Below are positions 50,501 through 61,815 of a stretch of DNA of 64,000 nucleotides, piece after piece. The notes below the pieces were generated by a model. That model ran no database searches. It had not been told where the DNA came from and saw nothing but the letters and a program-made list of their open reading frames with translations. The stretch comes from Telmatactis stephensoni (Eukaryota; Cnidaria; Anthozoa; Actiniaria; Isophelliidae): positions 372,001-436,000 of the forward strand of contig JALIZF010001753.1 of assembly GCA_029948255.1 (NCBI GenBank), given 5' to 3'. A program made the translations under genes and the position numbers. Each line of letters starts with the position of its first letter. Within the stretch, counting starts at the first letter, position 1.

Positions 50501-53500
50501 TTAAAAATGACCTAAGTGACTTTTCTGATGATTGATATTGTAGCACAGGAAAGTCTATTGATATGCTTTTAGACCAGCTGTAGAAGCTTGAAAAAATTTT
50601 GGAGTCTATTTAGCCATTTTGATACAGATCTTTTCCATGAAATTCTTATAGGAGCATGGCTGGCTTAGGTGATTGGTATTTGGTTGATGATATCAGTTGC
50701 ATGGTCATACCTGACCTCATACACAGTCAGAAGTTTGATAATATAATCTTTGAAGAGTTTTTCTTATATTTTTAATTAATGTTTTAGATTTGTTTGCCCA
50801 GCAAGATGATGGAGATGACGGACTATTTGACACAGAAAGGAGTCCTTTTACTAAAAAGGGTGGCTTATTTAGTGGCGGAGGAGGACTCTTTGATGATGAA
50901 TCTCAGGTAGGAAGAGCTTGGATGGCTCTGGCTTTCAAATTAAGAATACCATTGTACATGAGTGTATCCATTTTACAAAATAATAGTTTCAACTGCATTA
51001 GTTTAACAATTTAATAAGCCAAGCTTTTGGACAAAGTGTCCATCATCAGGGCAAGTGAAAATGTACAACACACATATGATGAGATCTATAACTACCCATT
51101 GGTGACTGTTCGCAAGCAGCAATAAAGGTTCAAACCCTCTGGGTTCAAACAGTAGGGTGAGGGTTTGCAGTGGCCCTTGGTCTTGAATTTCAATGCAGAC
51201 CCGAGTCTGTGCATTTAAATGTAATTAAAACATTCAATTAACATTTTTAACACTATGATTATAGACAATCTGACAATTCTTTATTTGAGATAAAAGAGAT
51301 AAAATAAAATAAAAATAAAATCCCTAGTATCTGTAATACTATGCTAAGCTTTGGCTTTGTTCACTTGTTCACTTGTTCACTTGTTCACTTGTTCACTTGT
51401 TCACTTGTTCACTTGTTCACTTGTTCACTTGTTCACTTGTTCACTTGTTCACTTGTTCACTTGTTCACTTGTTCACTTGTTCACTTGTTCACTTGTTCAC
51501 TTGTTCACTTGTTGTTCACTTGTTCACTTGTTCACTAACCTGCCTCAACCTGCCTTTTGTTTGTTTGTTTGGTTTTTCTTTTTGTTTTGCACTCAAAAGG
51601 AAATTTTACACTCACCAATCCACAATGATCCACGTCAATGCAGATCTTTGTTTTAAAACTGTCAAAACTGTAAGAAATGAATATCTGGAATGTGACCTAA
51701 TGTGCCTCAGGAAACAAACTCATTTTGAAGTTTTGCACCTTGAAAGATTCACTTGTACATACATGTATGGTATCAATAGTGTTTAACATGAGTTTAGAGG
51801 TGAACATACAGCATAAGAAACAGACTTTATGCTTGAGTGAGGTGAAGATGTTGTAATAATGATATTGTCGTCACATATTTTTATTGATAAAATGCTTTTG
51901 CTCTGATAACTTCCTGCAGGAAGGAGGCCTGTTTGGAGATGAAAAAGAAGATAATACAAGCAAACAAGAAGCATCTGAAGAAGGTGAATTGTTAAATGAG
52001 AAATTTTTATATACATATTTTTTTAAATGGAAAGTAAAATGTATTGTAATTAAGATTGTTGATTTTTATTTGTTTGTTTGAATATTTGTCTTAAATTACT
52101 TAGTATTTGTGAGATTTAGTAAAAAGTTAAAAGCAGTGATATTATATAAAATAACCTTCTTTCATCAGAAGAAGAAGAGGTGGTTACTACAAAACCAAGA
52201 GCCAGAAGCACTGCAAGTGGGAAGAAAATACCAGCTGGGGCTGTATCTATATTTGGAGGTCAGTAAAGATGAATAAGCTAGAAAATAAACTTTGTTTCCC
52301 TTCTCCCTCCTACCCATTAGTCTTGTTAGTTTTTCTCTCCTTCACCCTCCCCTTCTCTCTTTCTCTTTCCTTCTTCTTGCTTTACTGTTGCCATAATTTC
52401 TCTTTGGACTTGCTTTACTGTTCTATTTAATCTTTCTTCATGTTTATAGATGGATTTTTACCTGGTTCTTTGACTAGTCAGGTTAGTACTAAATTGTCAA
52501 TTATTAACACTTTCAAATGCTATTTGTCCCTCCCTCCCTCCCTCCCCCCATATTCTTCACTTGTCACTTTGAACACTTTTTATGAAAGGACAAGACATTA
52601 ATGATATACCCTGCATGACAATGATATATTTGATGGAGTTATAATTTACTTTCATTGTTTATAAAAATCCACAGACGTCAATACCAGATGACAAGTCTGA
52701 AACAAAACCAGCCAAGGAGGAAAGTGGTGGACTTTTTGATGATGATGAAGACGATGGATTGTTTGCCGAATCTAAGAAGAAAACTAAAGGTACACACAAT
52801 TTGATAATAAAGCATAAATTTTGATACATTTAAATAGAAATACAGCATATTAAATTAACGTCAGGGTGCTTTCCATTTAGTGGAATCAACTGGCCAGAAT
52901 GGCCTGATTTCTTAGGACTGATTCCAGCCAGAGCTAGGAACTGACATGTACCATTTAAGAACTGGCTGTTCTGGCCAGCTGGTTCCACTAAATGGAAAGC
53001 ACCATAAATAATTTGCTCAATTATTGAACAGTGTAACATCACCTTAAATCTGCACCTGGGAGCAAAAACTTCTCTGCAGTTGTTAAAGAGTCTCAGTCTG
53101 GTTGATACTCTAACCACATTTTGAATTTTGTTCTCATTGATGTACAGAGACACCCAAAGCTGTCACTAAAAAGTCATCCAAAACAGACTTGTTTGGTGGA
53201 GATGCTAAAGAAGAAGAGAAAGAAGAAGAAAAGGGTGGATTATTTTCTGGTGCTTCACAACCTGTGAAAGCTCCACCAAAGAAAAAGGTTTGAAAATAGA
53301 TGCTTTTAGCTCCATATGCAAATCACTCATATCAGGGGAGATGATATTTCCCCTAAGAATAAAATAATTCTTTCAAAGTTAAAGGAAAATTTTGAAGACA
53401 ATTATTGTCCTTGGTAGTGTTTTCAAAATTTTCCTTTAACATTGAAAGATCCTGTTAGAGAAAACATTTTGAAATATGATTAGAAATATCTTACACGATG

Positions 53501-56500
53501 CATAATTATTTTCGTTTTGCATTTTTTTTAACAATTTTGTTTTCACTCTCTAAAATAATTACGGTCATTCTATTTTCTAAATGTGATTTGTTAATTTATT
53601 TTGCAGCTACCAGCTGGAGCAGTTTCCATTTTTGGAGATCATTCTCCTCTTGGAAAGGTTAGTCACATTTTGCTACAAAGCAAAGATGGCCAAGTGGTGA
53701 GAGCACCAGTCTGTCACCTATGTGGTCACAGAGGTTGTTTGTTCATTGTCTCCCTTGCTTTGAGGGTTTTTCTCCAAATCTTCCAGTTTTCCTACCTTGG
53801 TATAAATGAACAAATAAAGGATATAAATGAACTAATGAACTGAGAGTAGTATGCATAGAATATTAGTCAGAGTGTAGTGGTAAGTGTGTGTGTGTGAGAG
53901 AGAGTACAGTGTCACCCAATTAGTGCACAAGCACTATTTAATTAATAACACTTTTCAAAGAACACTTATTAAATAGTTACTATTATTAAAACTCAGTACA
54001 CAATAGAATTATCAATTTTTTTAAATCCATAAGTTAGTTTTTCCTTTTAGAGATCCTAAAACAGAGTTGAATGTTATTTGGAAATCTTTTTCAGCCTTCA
54101 GTAGACAAACAAGCATCCAAACCAAAAACCACAGGGGGAGGAGGGGGAGGAGGTTTGTTTAGTGATGAAGATGAAGAAGAGGGTGGAGGATTATTTGCAG
54201 CAGCCCCTGCTGCTAAACCACAAGCCACCAAAACAGAACCAAAAACTAAACCCAAAAGTAAAACAACTATTAGCTTGTTTGATGATGATGAACAAGATGA
54301 AGATGACTTCTTTGCTGCTCCTGCTCCAAGTAAAACAACCAGGTAACAAGGGTTTACTACTAATTTAGTAAACAAGTCCATGTGTATTATGCCTCCATTG
54401 CCTTCCATTGATAACCACAAATGTACATAGTTGTATTATCTTTTGTGTGAGATTATTGATGTGGTTTGTGCATCCATAGTGCCACAGCAAAGAAAGATGC
54501 AAATGTTGCTGCTCCAGAAGAGGTATTGAAACATTCCAATCATCATCGTCATAATTATTATTATCATTACTATCACTACTAACATCACACTCAAAGCCAC
54601 CCCTGCTAATCATTTCCATTATTCCTGCCACTGTCCTCATCAATGTCAAAAAGGGTGATTAGTTCTGGGTTAAAATGTGTGGTTTTCTTTAGATTTAAGA
54701 GGAGATTTTTTTCAATGACGAGCAATAATGGCGAAAAGCGCCAAAAACTAGACCTTCGTGCGAGTTTTAATCAAAATTTTCGTTCTGGATTAACACTCAA
54801 ATCTTTTTTCTACCGGTTAAAAACTGATGTACCAAGATAAAATACCTGTTTAAAACGGATTTTTGAATTGTACAAAGACTTTTTCTTGACGTTGTGTTGG
54901 GATTAAGCTTTTTCAAGCTGAATACAAAGAAAACATACAGCAAATGAGCAAATGAAGGCCTAAACCTCATTTTCGATCCAAATTTTCGTTTTGGATCAAC
55001 ACTTTGATTCAACTTTTATTGGCCAAAACTACTTACAAACAACTTAAACTTTCTGACAGAAATGATTTTAATTCTGTACAACAGCTATTCTTAAACTCAG
55101 GAGTTTTTGTCGTTCACTGCTTGAACTTGAAAAAAATCCCCTCTTAACCTTGATTTAGTGCTTATTATCTTTCAAACAACTAGGACCATATTGTAATTAC
55201 ATATTTCTCACTTTACATTGGAATGATACATGTATGTACAGGCCACCGTGCAGACATATAGTTGGAATTATTATACCATCAGCAACATCAGACTTGAAAT
55301 TGAAATCATTGTCAGACCTATTATCATTATCACTATCATGTCTACCATGATCATAAGCTTCATTCAGTTCCATCATTTTTCACAATAATTGTGGTTAATC
55401 TACTTAGAAATCAAAGCCTGCAGCACCAAAGTCATCAGGGCTGTTTGATGATGATGATGGAGACCTGTTTGACTCTCCTGCACCTGTCCGCAAAGCTACA
55501 AATAATGCCACACCCAAGCCTGCAGCAACAGAGGTATACTTACTAACAAAGTAAATTAAATAATTTTATTAAACATTTGCCAATGTAACAATTAAAAATC
55601 ATTTTTCTTGAGTCAGCAGTAGTTTGTAAAACTACAGGTTTCTGGTCCTTTTTGAAAACATTGAATATTGATGCAAGCTGAAGTGTCACATATGCTTAGT
55701 GCTCTACATGTCATTTCTTATACAAGCAGCAAATCAGTAACATGATCACAATTAGCATTGTCATTTATCTGTTTCTCAGATAAATGATACTGTGTATGTC
55801 ATTTGTGCTAGTAATGCATATATCACTAGTGAATAATCAGTTGCAAAGAATTCCATTGTGGCAATTTTTACTTTGACAGAAGCCCAAGCCCAAAAGTAGC
55901 TCTAAGATGCCATCACTTTTCTCTGATGGTGAAGAAGATGGTGGATTATTTGGTGGTAATGCTGATGATATCTTTGAGGCTACTTCTCCACCAAAGGTAA
56001 ACAATACTATTAATAAAAAGTGCTATTGTGAACCCCTCTAAACCTACGAAGCCTTTATTATTGACTTTCTAGACCTTCTAGTGGTCTGACTAGCATGAGG
56101 CACATGTGTGTTTGTGTGAAGAAGAGAGGTGTCTACTTTACAGGGGTGTCTGACACAGGGAGTTGATTGTACATTGTTTTGTGATCATGGATCACAAATA
56201 CTTGAGTGAAACAAGTTCTAAGGGTGTCTTGTAATCAGCAGAACAAAGAGCCATCTATTACAACAAAGAAAGCATCTCAGACCAGCCAAAAGCCAAGTCT
56301 GTTTAGTGATGGAGAAGATGATCTCTTTGGAAGCACACCTACAGACAAACCCAAAGCTGAGGAGACTAAACCAAAACCAACATCGACCACCAAACCCAAG
56401 GCTGCTGCATCTAAACCCAGTTTATTTAGTGATGAAGAGGGAGACCTTTTCAGTGGTGCTCCAGCAGTTAAACAAGAGGTTGAGAAAAAGAAAGAGGAAG

Positions 56501-59500
56501 GAGAAGAAAACAAAAAGTCCAGGAAACCTGTTGGTGGTGTTTCATTGTTTGGTGGAGTGGATCTCTTTGCTGGGAAAAAACCTTCATTTACTGAAGAAGA
56601 CGTTAAGCATTCACAGCCAAAACAAGAAGTCAAAGAAGGTGAAACATTGATACTACAGTTTAATCTGCAAAGAATTTAATATTCTCTTTTTAAACTCACT
56701 GGCAGTGATGAGATTGGGCTTGGGTGCCGTAGAGTAGCCACAAGGGAAGCACCTGTCCCTAGCACATTGAAGTAGATAGTTACTTAGAATGGGAATGAGT
56801 TACCTGGCATAGAGTTTACCAAGTTATTGTCCATCTTGCTAATTCGCTGTATTATTTTGCTAGAAGTGAGGAACAGATTTAGAGAAAATGTAATTCTTTT
56901 GGTATTTCAGAAAAACCTTCAGCTCCAAAACCCAAAACCACTACTCCATTGAGCATAGTTGATAGTGATGACGATGATGACTTCTTCAAACCTAAACCAC
57001 CACCATTATCAACCACACCAGCTACACAGACCTCTAAACCAAAGACTGGTCTCTTCAGCGATGATGATGAAGAACCAGCAGCGCCATCAGGTCCTCCACC
57101 TTCCAAGGCCAAGGCAGCTCCAAGCTTGTTCAGTGATGACGATGAAGATCTTTTTGCTGCAGCTCCAAAGGTTGGTTAGTTGGATCATGTTGTGGGAAAT
57201 CATGTCAGTCATAATCTTTCTCTCTCTGTTGTGGTTCATGCACTTAGGGACTTCAACTTTCCCTAACTTCTCCTTAGCTGGGTATTGGTGTGTTGTATGG
57301 AGGAAGGGAGAGTGGAGGTTTGCCAAATTTATTAAGTTTTTGGCTGATTTAGCAAACAATGCATGATGACCATGACAATGTCAGGTTGTTGTCGGCTTGT
57401 TATTACACCATTAACTTAGTATTTTCTTTAAAATCTGTCATAAATGTTCAATAATAATTATTGTTATTGTCCTGTCATTTTGTCAAAGGCTGTAAGCAGT
57501 AAAACAGAGCCAAAGAAGGCAGAAGACAGCAGTGTTAGAGAAAAACCAGCAGTGGATGAGAAACCAAAGCCTAAAAAGCCAGCTGGTGCAGTTTCAATGT
57601 TTGGTGGAGTAGACTTGTTTGGTACAAGTCCTAGGAGTGCAGAGAAGAAACCTGAGGAGCCACCTAAAAAGAAAGGTAGATTAGTTAAGGTGAAATCCTT
57701 CAGAGGTAATCTCCATTGCATCTGGTTTCAATGTCATTGCACTAATAGTCTTTCATGTAGCATGTCCACACTGTGGACGTCAAGAAAACTACTGTAAAGT
57801 TGTACACCCTGGGAGAGTTTGCTCATGGGATGTTCAACTGTGCAAAGATCACATAAATTTTTCCTAAGTCATTGTTGCTCAGGACTAGCTATAATGATCC
57901 ATATTGGAAAGGTGTCCATGTGTGAGAAATTTCAGATCAAGTAAAAACTAGTGCAGTATAATTCAACTAAAATCAAGTAGAGATGCTGCTGTAAAGTGGT
58001 GTTCTACTACAGAAAAGCAAGCATTCTTATTTTCAACTCCAATTCTTGCATGTCTGTAACTTTCCTACAGGAATCCCAAATCTCCAAATTCCCAAAAGAA
58101 TGCCTCTTTTGTGGGCTACAACACTTTCTCCATTACCTAAAGTAACTGATAAATTTGACCATCAAAACTGTTTTAAATACTCACCTCATTTATCTCTAGA
58201 TCCTCTAGGAATGTTTGATGACACAGAGGATGATTTGTTTGCTTCCAAACCCAAAGTAACAAAGGTATTCAAATTAATTATTGATTTCAGAGAAAGGGAT
58301 GGATCTAAGAATTAACTTGTAGTGAGGAAAAAAAGATGAACAAATATGATGAATATATCAAAACCCAAAGCACCAAGGTTATTTAAGTTTATGATGGATC
58401 TAGCAATTAACTTGTTGTAACAAAAATCAAGGAACAAATCAGATAATAAATAGGTTTTGATAATGAATTCATGATATGCTGCTAATATGCTTTTATAATA
58501 TCCATGTACAGACAAGCCCTCGGACTGTACCCCTTCCCAAAGCCACACTCCCTGAACCCAGCCCTGGTGCAGCGGTATCCTCAGCAAAGTCTGGATCAGG
58601 AATTGAAAAACTTCAGGTGAAAACACAATTTTTTAATTTCTCATTTCTTCTTTTATTCCAACCAACACCTCTGACTTGTTTTCACACTCATTTCTTTTCC
58701 ACTTTAATTAGTTTCATTTGTCTCATCTAATTCACTTCTGTCATCCCTTTCGTGCTCCTGTACAGCCCACCTCCCGTTATTATCCGTTTTATTTTTACTT
58801 GTTTCATCTCAATTTCTTTTAGAAAAATAGATTATAGATCAGATTGAATTAAGTCAGATTATTATCAAAGTAGCTGTTTTCATTTATTTTGTTGTTTCCT
58901 TTCCAATTCTTTCCTCTCATTTCCTGTTTTTCCTCTCTTGCTTTCCTCTTCTTTTCTCTTAGTCTTTCTCCTTCCTTCCAAATTTAGCTTCCCAGTTTCC
59001 ATTCGCCGTCTTCCTTATATTTACAGTTATTTCTGTTGTTGTTCAGAAATCTCTTGCTTTCAACCCTGCCATGCTAAGACCAGGAGGTCCTCCACCAAAG
59101 AAAGAAGCTGCTCCAGTTCAAGCGACGTTTGAGGAGCCACCCGTAGCTAAAACATTAGAAACTGTTGGAAAGGTGAGTCCTGCCACTCAACGAGAGAATA
59201 AAGAAACTAACTTTCGTGAAAGTAGCTATAACGGTCGGCAAAGTGTGTAATGTTTGGGTTTTGGCGTTCAAAAGAAAGGGGGGTTGTTGTGGAAATACAT
59301 GCGTGGACAAGTGTCGACAACTAATTGAATCTCTATCCCAGTACCTATCTACATTTATTATATATATTTTATATTTCATACTCAGTTCTGTAATACTTTT
59401 TCATGCGTTTCTGGCTCGGATGAAAGGCCAACCTCATCCCCACGGTTTGGGACAGAAAAAAAAAAACAGAAAAAACGAAGCCCAAGAAAAATGTATAGAA

Positions 59501-61815
59501 ATATAAAACGTACGTTTCGAATGAAAAAGAGATTTATTTCTCCCGGGAACATTTCTGTCGTTTATACCCGTAGTAAAAGTATTGAATAAAACCAATTCTT
59601 GAATATAACCAATCCTGGAAATTTCGGAGGTCATCAACTCTTGACATCATAGTTTTAAACTTGTTACCATAGGAACGAGCTAAGGTACAAGTCAGGCGTC
59701 GACCTCCAACGCGACAAGCTAGACGTGCTGCAGCGACCGCAAGCGCCAGCGATGAAACTTTATTCGGGTCAGCGCTGGGTGGAGAATCAGCACCAGTCCT
59801 CCCTAAGCCTACGCTTGTCTCAAAGGACGATAACTACGTCACAAAAATTCAAATCGACTCATTACCAGACCTCCCCGACATAGGTGAAATCCAACGAAAA
59901 GAAACCAGAGATTCGGACATGAGTGATGAATTTTTTGGATTTGTAAGTTCCAAGTCAACTAAGGAAACTACACAATCAAAGTCTGTTTCTGATTCACTCT
60001 TCGCCGCCGACAAGGAACCTAGGGGTTTGGCCACAGATGACTTGTTTGGGCCACTTTCTGATAAACCCCCAAAGAAGGAGTTGCCAAAGGCGAAACCAGT
60101 TTCTGAGAATAAAGACGTTTTAGATACAGTTTCTAAAAAAGGTGTTGAAAAACCCATCAGCAAAACAAACGATGATCTAGACTTGTTTAGTAATGACTCT
60201 AAAATTTCCAAAACTTCAACTAAAACGGTGGATAAACGTGAGAAAGCAAAAGCTAAACCGAGCATGTTTGGTGATGAGGACGATTTGTTCAGCTTTGGTA
60301 CATCTAGTCAGAAACCAAAACCAGTGGTGCCGCTAGGGGACGATGACTTGTTCTCAAGTATAAAGAAAGAGGAGACGAAAGTGAAGAAAACGAATGAAAA
60401 AGACAAAAAGAAAACAGTACCTTCTCCTTTAGAAGATGATAACTTGTTTTCGAGTACAAAGAAAGAAGAAACACCAGCGAAGAAGGCTGTGGATAAGGAC
60501 AAAAAGAAAGTAGTAGTTTCGCCACTAGAAGACGATGACCTGTTTTCCAACACAAAGAAAGAAGAAACAGAAACAAAGAACGCTACGAATGAGGATAAAA
60601 AGAAACCACTGAAAGAAGAGGAACCCAAAAAGACGTCTCTGTTTACCGACGATCTCTTCGCCACTGGTGGACAGGATAAAACGAAGAGTTCAGCACATGA
60701 TGACTTGTTTGCTGTATCTTCATCCAAACCTGCAAAACAACCTGAAAATAAAAAGCCAAAACTAGAAGCTGAGGACATATTTGAGGAGAAGAAAACGAAA
60801 AGTGAAGAAAAGAAAAGTGAAACAAAAACGAAAGTAAATAAAGATGAGACAAAATCGAACAAGAAGACATTGTTAGAGGTACAGGACTTTAACTGGTTGT
60901 TACTTATTCTAGCTCCTGACGTCCTCTCATTCTTCCATTTTCCATCCACTTTCCTCCTCCTTCTCCTCCTTCTCCTCCTCCTCTGTCTTCCTTCCTGCCT
61001 TCCTCTTTTCTTCAGTCCTTTCATCCTGTTCCTCCTTGCTTCCTTCCTTCTTTCCTTCCTTCTTTTCTATACTCCTTCCTTCATCCATGGCTGCTTTGTC
61101 TTTCTGTTTTTCTATCCAAACTAACTATCCTCCTCTTCTACAAATTAGGACGATGATGATGATCTCTTCAATGTGCCAAGTAGGCCGAAAAAGGTCGTGA
61201 AATCTCTTGGTGATGATGATTTGTTTGGTGATTCTGGTAACATTTTTGACGATATTCCAAGCAAACCTAAAGAAAAGAAGAAAAAGAAGAAAGCTGTTGG
61301 AGAAGCAACGGGAGGTAGGTACCCCTTGTTGGAGGCCCCTCCCGCTTCCCTTATGATGGTATTGTTGATTACTGAACAGATAAATTCTATTTTCCGTACC
61401 TGTGTACTCTAATAGATGCATAAATGACGTCATAATGTGGTAGAACATTTTGACGTCATCTGTGTATCTATTAGAGTACAGACGCACGGAAAATTTAATC
61501 TATTTGTTTTCTATAATATTTAGCAAAAAAAATTAAACCAATCAGAGCGTGTGTAAGATTATGTGACGTCATCTGTGAGTGTGTACTGTAATCACACACG
61601 GTTCTTGACCAATCAGAGCGCAATATTAATCTTTTTACATGTCTATGATATTCATAGAATCAATATTCGACGATACACCGAGTGAAAAGACAACCAAGAA
61701 GACAAAAACTAAAAAGAAAACCACAGAGAAAAAAGCTGCCAAAACAACTTCGATATTCGACGATGATGCACCAAGTATATTTGATGATCCATTGAATGCA
61801 ACGGCTGACAAATAG
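40701..61815 (+). CDS. WASHC2: WASH complex subunit 2 (FAM21)
   Basis: Endosomal scaffold: the head assembles into the WASH actin-nucleating complex and the LF-motif tail binds retromer (VPS35) and other cargo machinery. 31 exons: 40701-40946, 41623-41715, 42754-42825, 42916-42993, 44210-44324, 44588-44649, 47410-47503, 48288-48379, 48534-48617, 49222-49356, 49552-49873, 50788-50906, 51920-51983, 52169-52258, 52450-52481, 52675-52789, 53148-53287, 53607-53657, 54095-54342, 54480-54522, 55408-55533, 55880-55996, 56239-56638, 56911-57170, 57489-57675, 58200-58264, 58512-58616, 59047-59172, 59673-60878, 61149-61314, 61658-61815. All phases close: 5211 nt, 1736 residues (human about 1340). Hallmarks: [57 protein letters not shown] and the C-terminal SIFDDPLNA. 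Confidence 0.94.
42060..42325. mobile_element. MITE with TAGCTA...GCAATCACCGAT ends
   Basis: Left GAATGGCAATCGGC..GGTGATTGCATGATCGAAAGG is complemented by right TTCTTTTCGATTGTGCAATC and ACCGATCGCCATTAGCTA. In a WASHC2 intron. Confidence 0.65.
42480..42650. repeat. Interspersed repeat, second copy
   Basis: Matches 25276-25490; see that entry. Adjacent to no SINE here, so the repeat is an independent unit. Confidence 0.75.
43103..43409. mobile_element. 307-bp MITE with roughly 140-bp inverted arms (complete)
   Basis: The two halves are nearly complementary throughout: ACCATA.TACTAAGAGAGC at both ends, CTCAGTATTGATGTCTGTGC, GCTATTTTTAGTAACTTTGC, CATCGCGCGC.CAAGG, with a centre TTTTTGACGTGTGCGCGCAC. 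Partial copies: 38097, 39716. Confidence 0.88.
43561..43729. mobile_element. MITE, TGAAGGG/CCTAAGTGACTTTTTGATG family
   Basis: AATTGAAGGG at 43561 and CCCTTCAATT at 43720-43729 bound it; CCTAAGTGACTTTTTGATGG inside pairs with the right-arm AAAAAAGTCACTT. Same family as 261-444. Confidence 0.8.
44335..44530. repeat. T-rich polypyrimidine tract
   Basis: Mostly TTTC/TTTT sequence in WASHC2 intron 5, beginning with 17 T. Open frames here are artefacts. Confidence 0.8.
44969..45065 (+). mobile_element. tRNA-derived SINE, family B
   Basis: A box ATGGCACAGTTGGTTAGTGC, 35 bp later a B box GAGTTCGATCCTC. Different head from family A copies; the element is probably interrupted downstream by the insertion at 45087. 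Confidence 0.65.
45855..46016. repeat. Inverted repeat CCTCCTGATCGGGAACCCCTT
   Basis: A 21-bp arm (CCTCCTGATCGGGAACCCCT and one more base) at 45855-45875 and its exact complement at about 45996-46016. Confidence 0.75.
46148..46640. repeat. Minisatellite CAGCCTCACAGGCACAATT
   Basis: About 14 diverged units of 33-40 bp: TTCAGCC[T/A]CACAGGCACAATT followed by .ATATAACTTT. It lies inside the longer tandem element. Confidence 0.85.
47650..47930. mobile_element. Composite GATCTCTGATCAAA / TGAAGGG MITE unit 1
   Basis: ATAAGTGATCTCTGATCAAA...AATCAGATAGCACTTATG hairpin followed directly by ATGAAGGGCT..CAAAAATGGCCTAAGTGACTTTT. The same two-part order recurs at 49905 and 50373. Confidence 0.7.
48000..48203 (-). 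mobile_element. tRNA-derived SINE, family A (best copy)
   Basis: On the minus strand: GGAAGCAAGGGTGGCCGAGT, GGTTAGACCACTTGCCTCTC and GGTTCGATTCCCGG, a clear Ser/Leu-type tRNA A box and B box. The body is CTCTCCCTTGCTTCGAGGGT...GGTCCTCCGGC, followed by a GCGCTATAAG tail and TTTTA repeats down to about 47938. Confidence 0.85.
48288..58616 (+). CDS. WASHC2: WASHC2 acidic LF-motif tail, exons 8-27
   Basis: Acidic, Lys- and Ser-rich, with many [15 protein letters not shown] motifs (acidic run between LF pairs) that in FAM21 bind VPS35. A FADELAARI-like segment ([11 protein letters not shown], exon 49552), a His-rich stretch in the same exon (49770-49850) and three [KL][13 protein letters not shown] blocks (52169, 53607, 57489 exons) mark homology. 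Exon 53148-53287 uses a weak GTTTGA donor and exon 56239 has a CAGCAG tandem acceptor. Confidence 0.9.
48706..49079. mobile_element. 374-bp MITE with CATAGCTGCCAACCC termini
   Basis: CATAGCTGCCAACCC at 48706-48720 and its complement at 49065-49079. Further inward, imperfect pairing of CTATCTGGAGATC with GGAGACTCCCGG. Internal long G tracts. Non-coding. Confidence 0.85.
49905..50055. mobile_element. Composite MITE unit 2
   Basis: AATGATCTCTGATCAAATAC...TTATCAGAGATCACTTATGC hairpin, then TTGAAGGGGTGACCATAAAA and ATGACCTAAGTGACTT, cut by the SINE tail at 50056. Confidence 0.7.
50056..50308 (-). mobile_element. tRNA-derived SINE, family A, inserted in a MITE
   Basis: Minus-strand head GGTGGCAAGGGTGACGTAGT, B-box-like GGGTTTGAGTCCCGG, a body with TTTTTCCTCCCTCAGC, and an AATAAAT tail. 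Confidence 0.7.
50373..50590. mobile_element. Composite MITE unit 3
   Basis: AAGTGATCTCTGTTCAAATC...AATCAGAGATCACTTCTGC, then GAAGTGGTGACC..AAAAATGACCTAAGTGACTTTTCTGATG. Confidence 0.7.
51360..51534. repeat. 8-bp minisatellite (TTCACTTG)n
   Basis: About 22 head-to-tail copies with one interruption near 51511. All frames read through it as [12 protein letters not shown] repeats, which are not a gene. In a WASHC2 intron. Confidence 0.97.
52865..53003. mobile_element. 139-bp MITE with GGTGCTTTCCATTTAGTGGAA ends
   Basis: Arms of about 35 bp (GGTGCTTTCCATTTAGTGGA...CTGGCCAGAA) with few mismatches. In WASHC2 intron 16. Confidence 0.88.
53678..53900 (+). mobile_element. tRNA-derived SINE, family A
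   Basis: Head GCAAAGATGGCCAAGTGGTG; body TCTCCCTTGCTTTGAGGGTT and TTCCAGTTTTCCTACCTTGG; ends in a GTGTGTGTGTGAGAGAG stretch. Confidence 0.7.
54694..55147. mobile_element. Element with TTAAGAGG.GATTTTTTTCAA termini
   Basis: TTAAGAGGAGATTTTTTTCA (54694 on) and its complement at about 55128-55147 bound 454 bp. Inside, ATTTTCGTT.TGGAT.AACACT occurs twice in the same orientation. Confidence 0.65.
59047..60878 (+). CDS. WASHC2: WASHC2 exons 28-29: basic patch and repeated LF tail
   Basis: Exon 59047-59172 ([17 protein letters not shown]) matches the LAINPAALLP segment of human FAM21. Exon 59673-60878 opens with an Arg-rich patch ([18 protein letters not shown]), equivalent to the lipid-binding basic region, then 402 codons of LF motifs including three tandem units of roughly 36 residues ([16 protein letters not shown] type, about 60330-60610). 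Confidence 0.92.
61149..61815 (+). CDS. WASHC2: WASHC2 C-terminal exons 30-31
   Basis: 61149-61314 and 61658-61815. Encode DDDDLFNV...[14 protein letters not shown], a Lys-rich spacer, then [28 protein letters not shown] and TAG. The end is the FAM21 C-terminus. The intron between carries a MITE. Confidence 0.95.
61377..61632. mobile_element. MITE with GCGCTCTGATTGG and TGACGTCA motifs, last WASHC2 intron
   Basis: Second copy of the 37648-37930 family, opposite orientation. It contains an internal near-perfect hairpin (GTACTCTAATAGATGCATAA... at 61402 with its complement to about 61479). Confidence 0.8.

Noticed and set aside
51341..51786. Open frames encoding FTCSLVHL repeats
   Set aside because: Product of the 8-bp minisatellite, open in several frames.
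59919..61124. ORF tail continuing past 60878 into Leu-rich sequence
   Set aside because: GAG|GTACAG donor at 60879 and phase-0 acceptor at 61148 remove it; the extension is a pyrimidine-rich intron.
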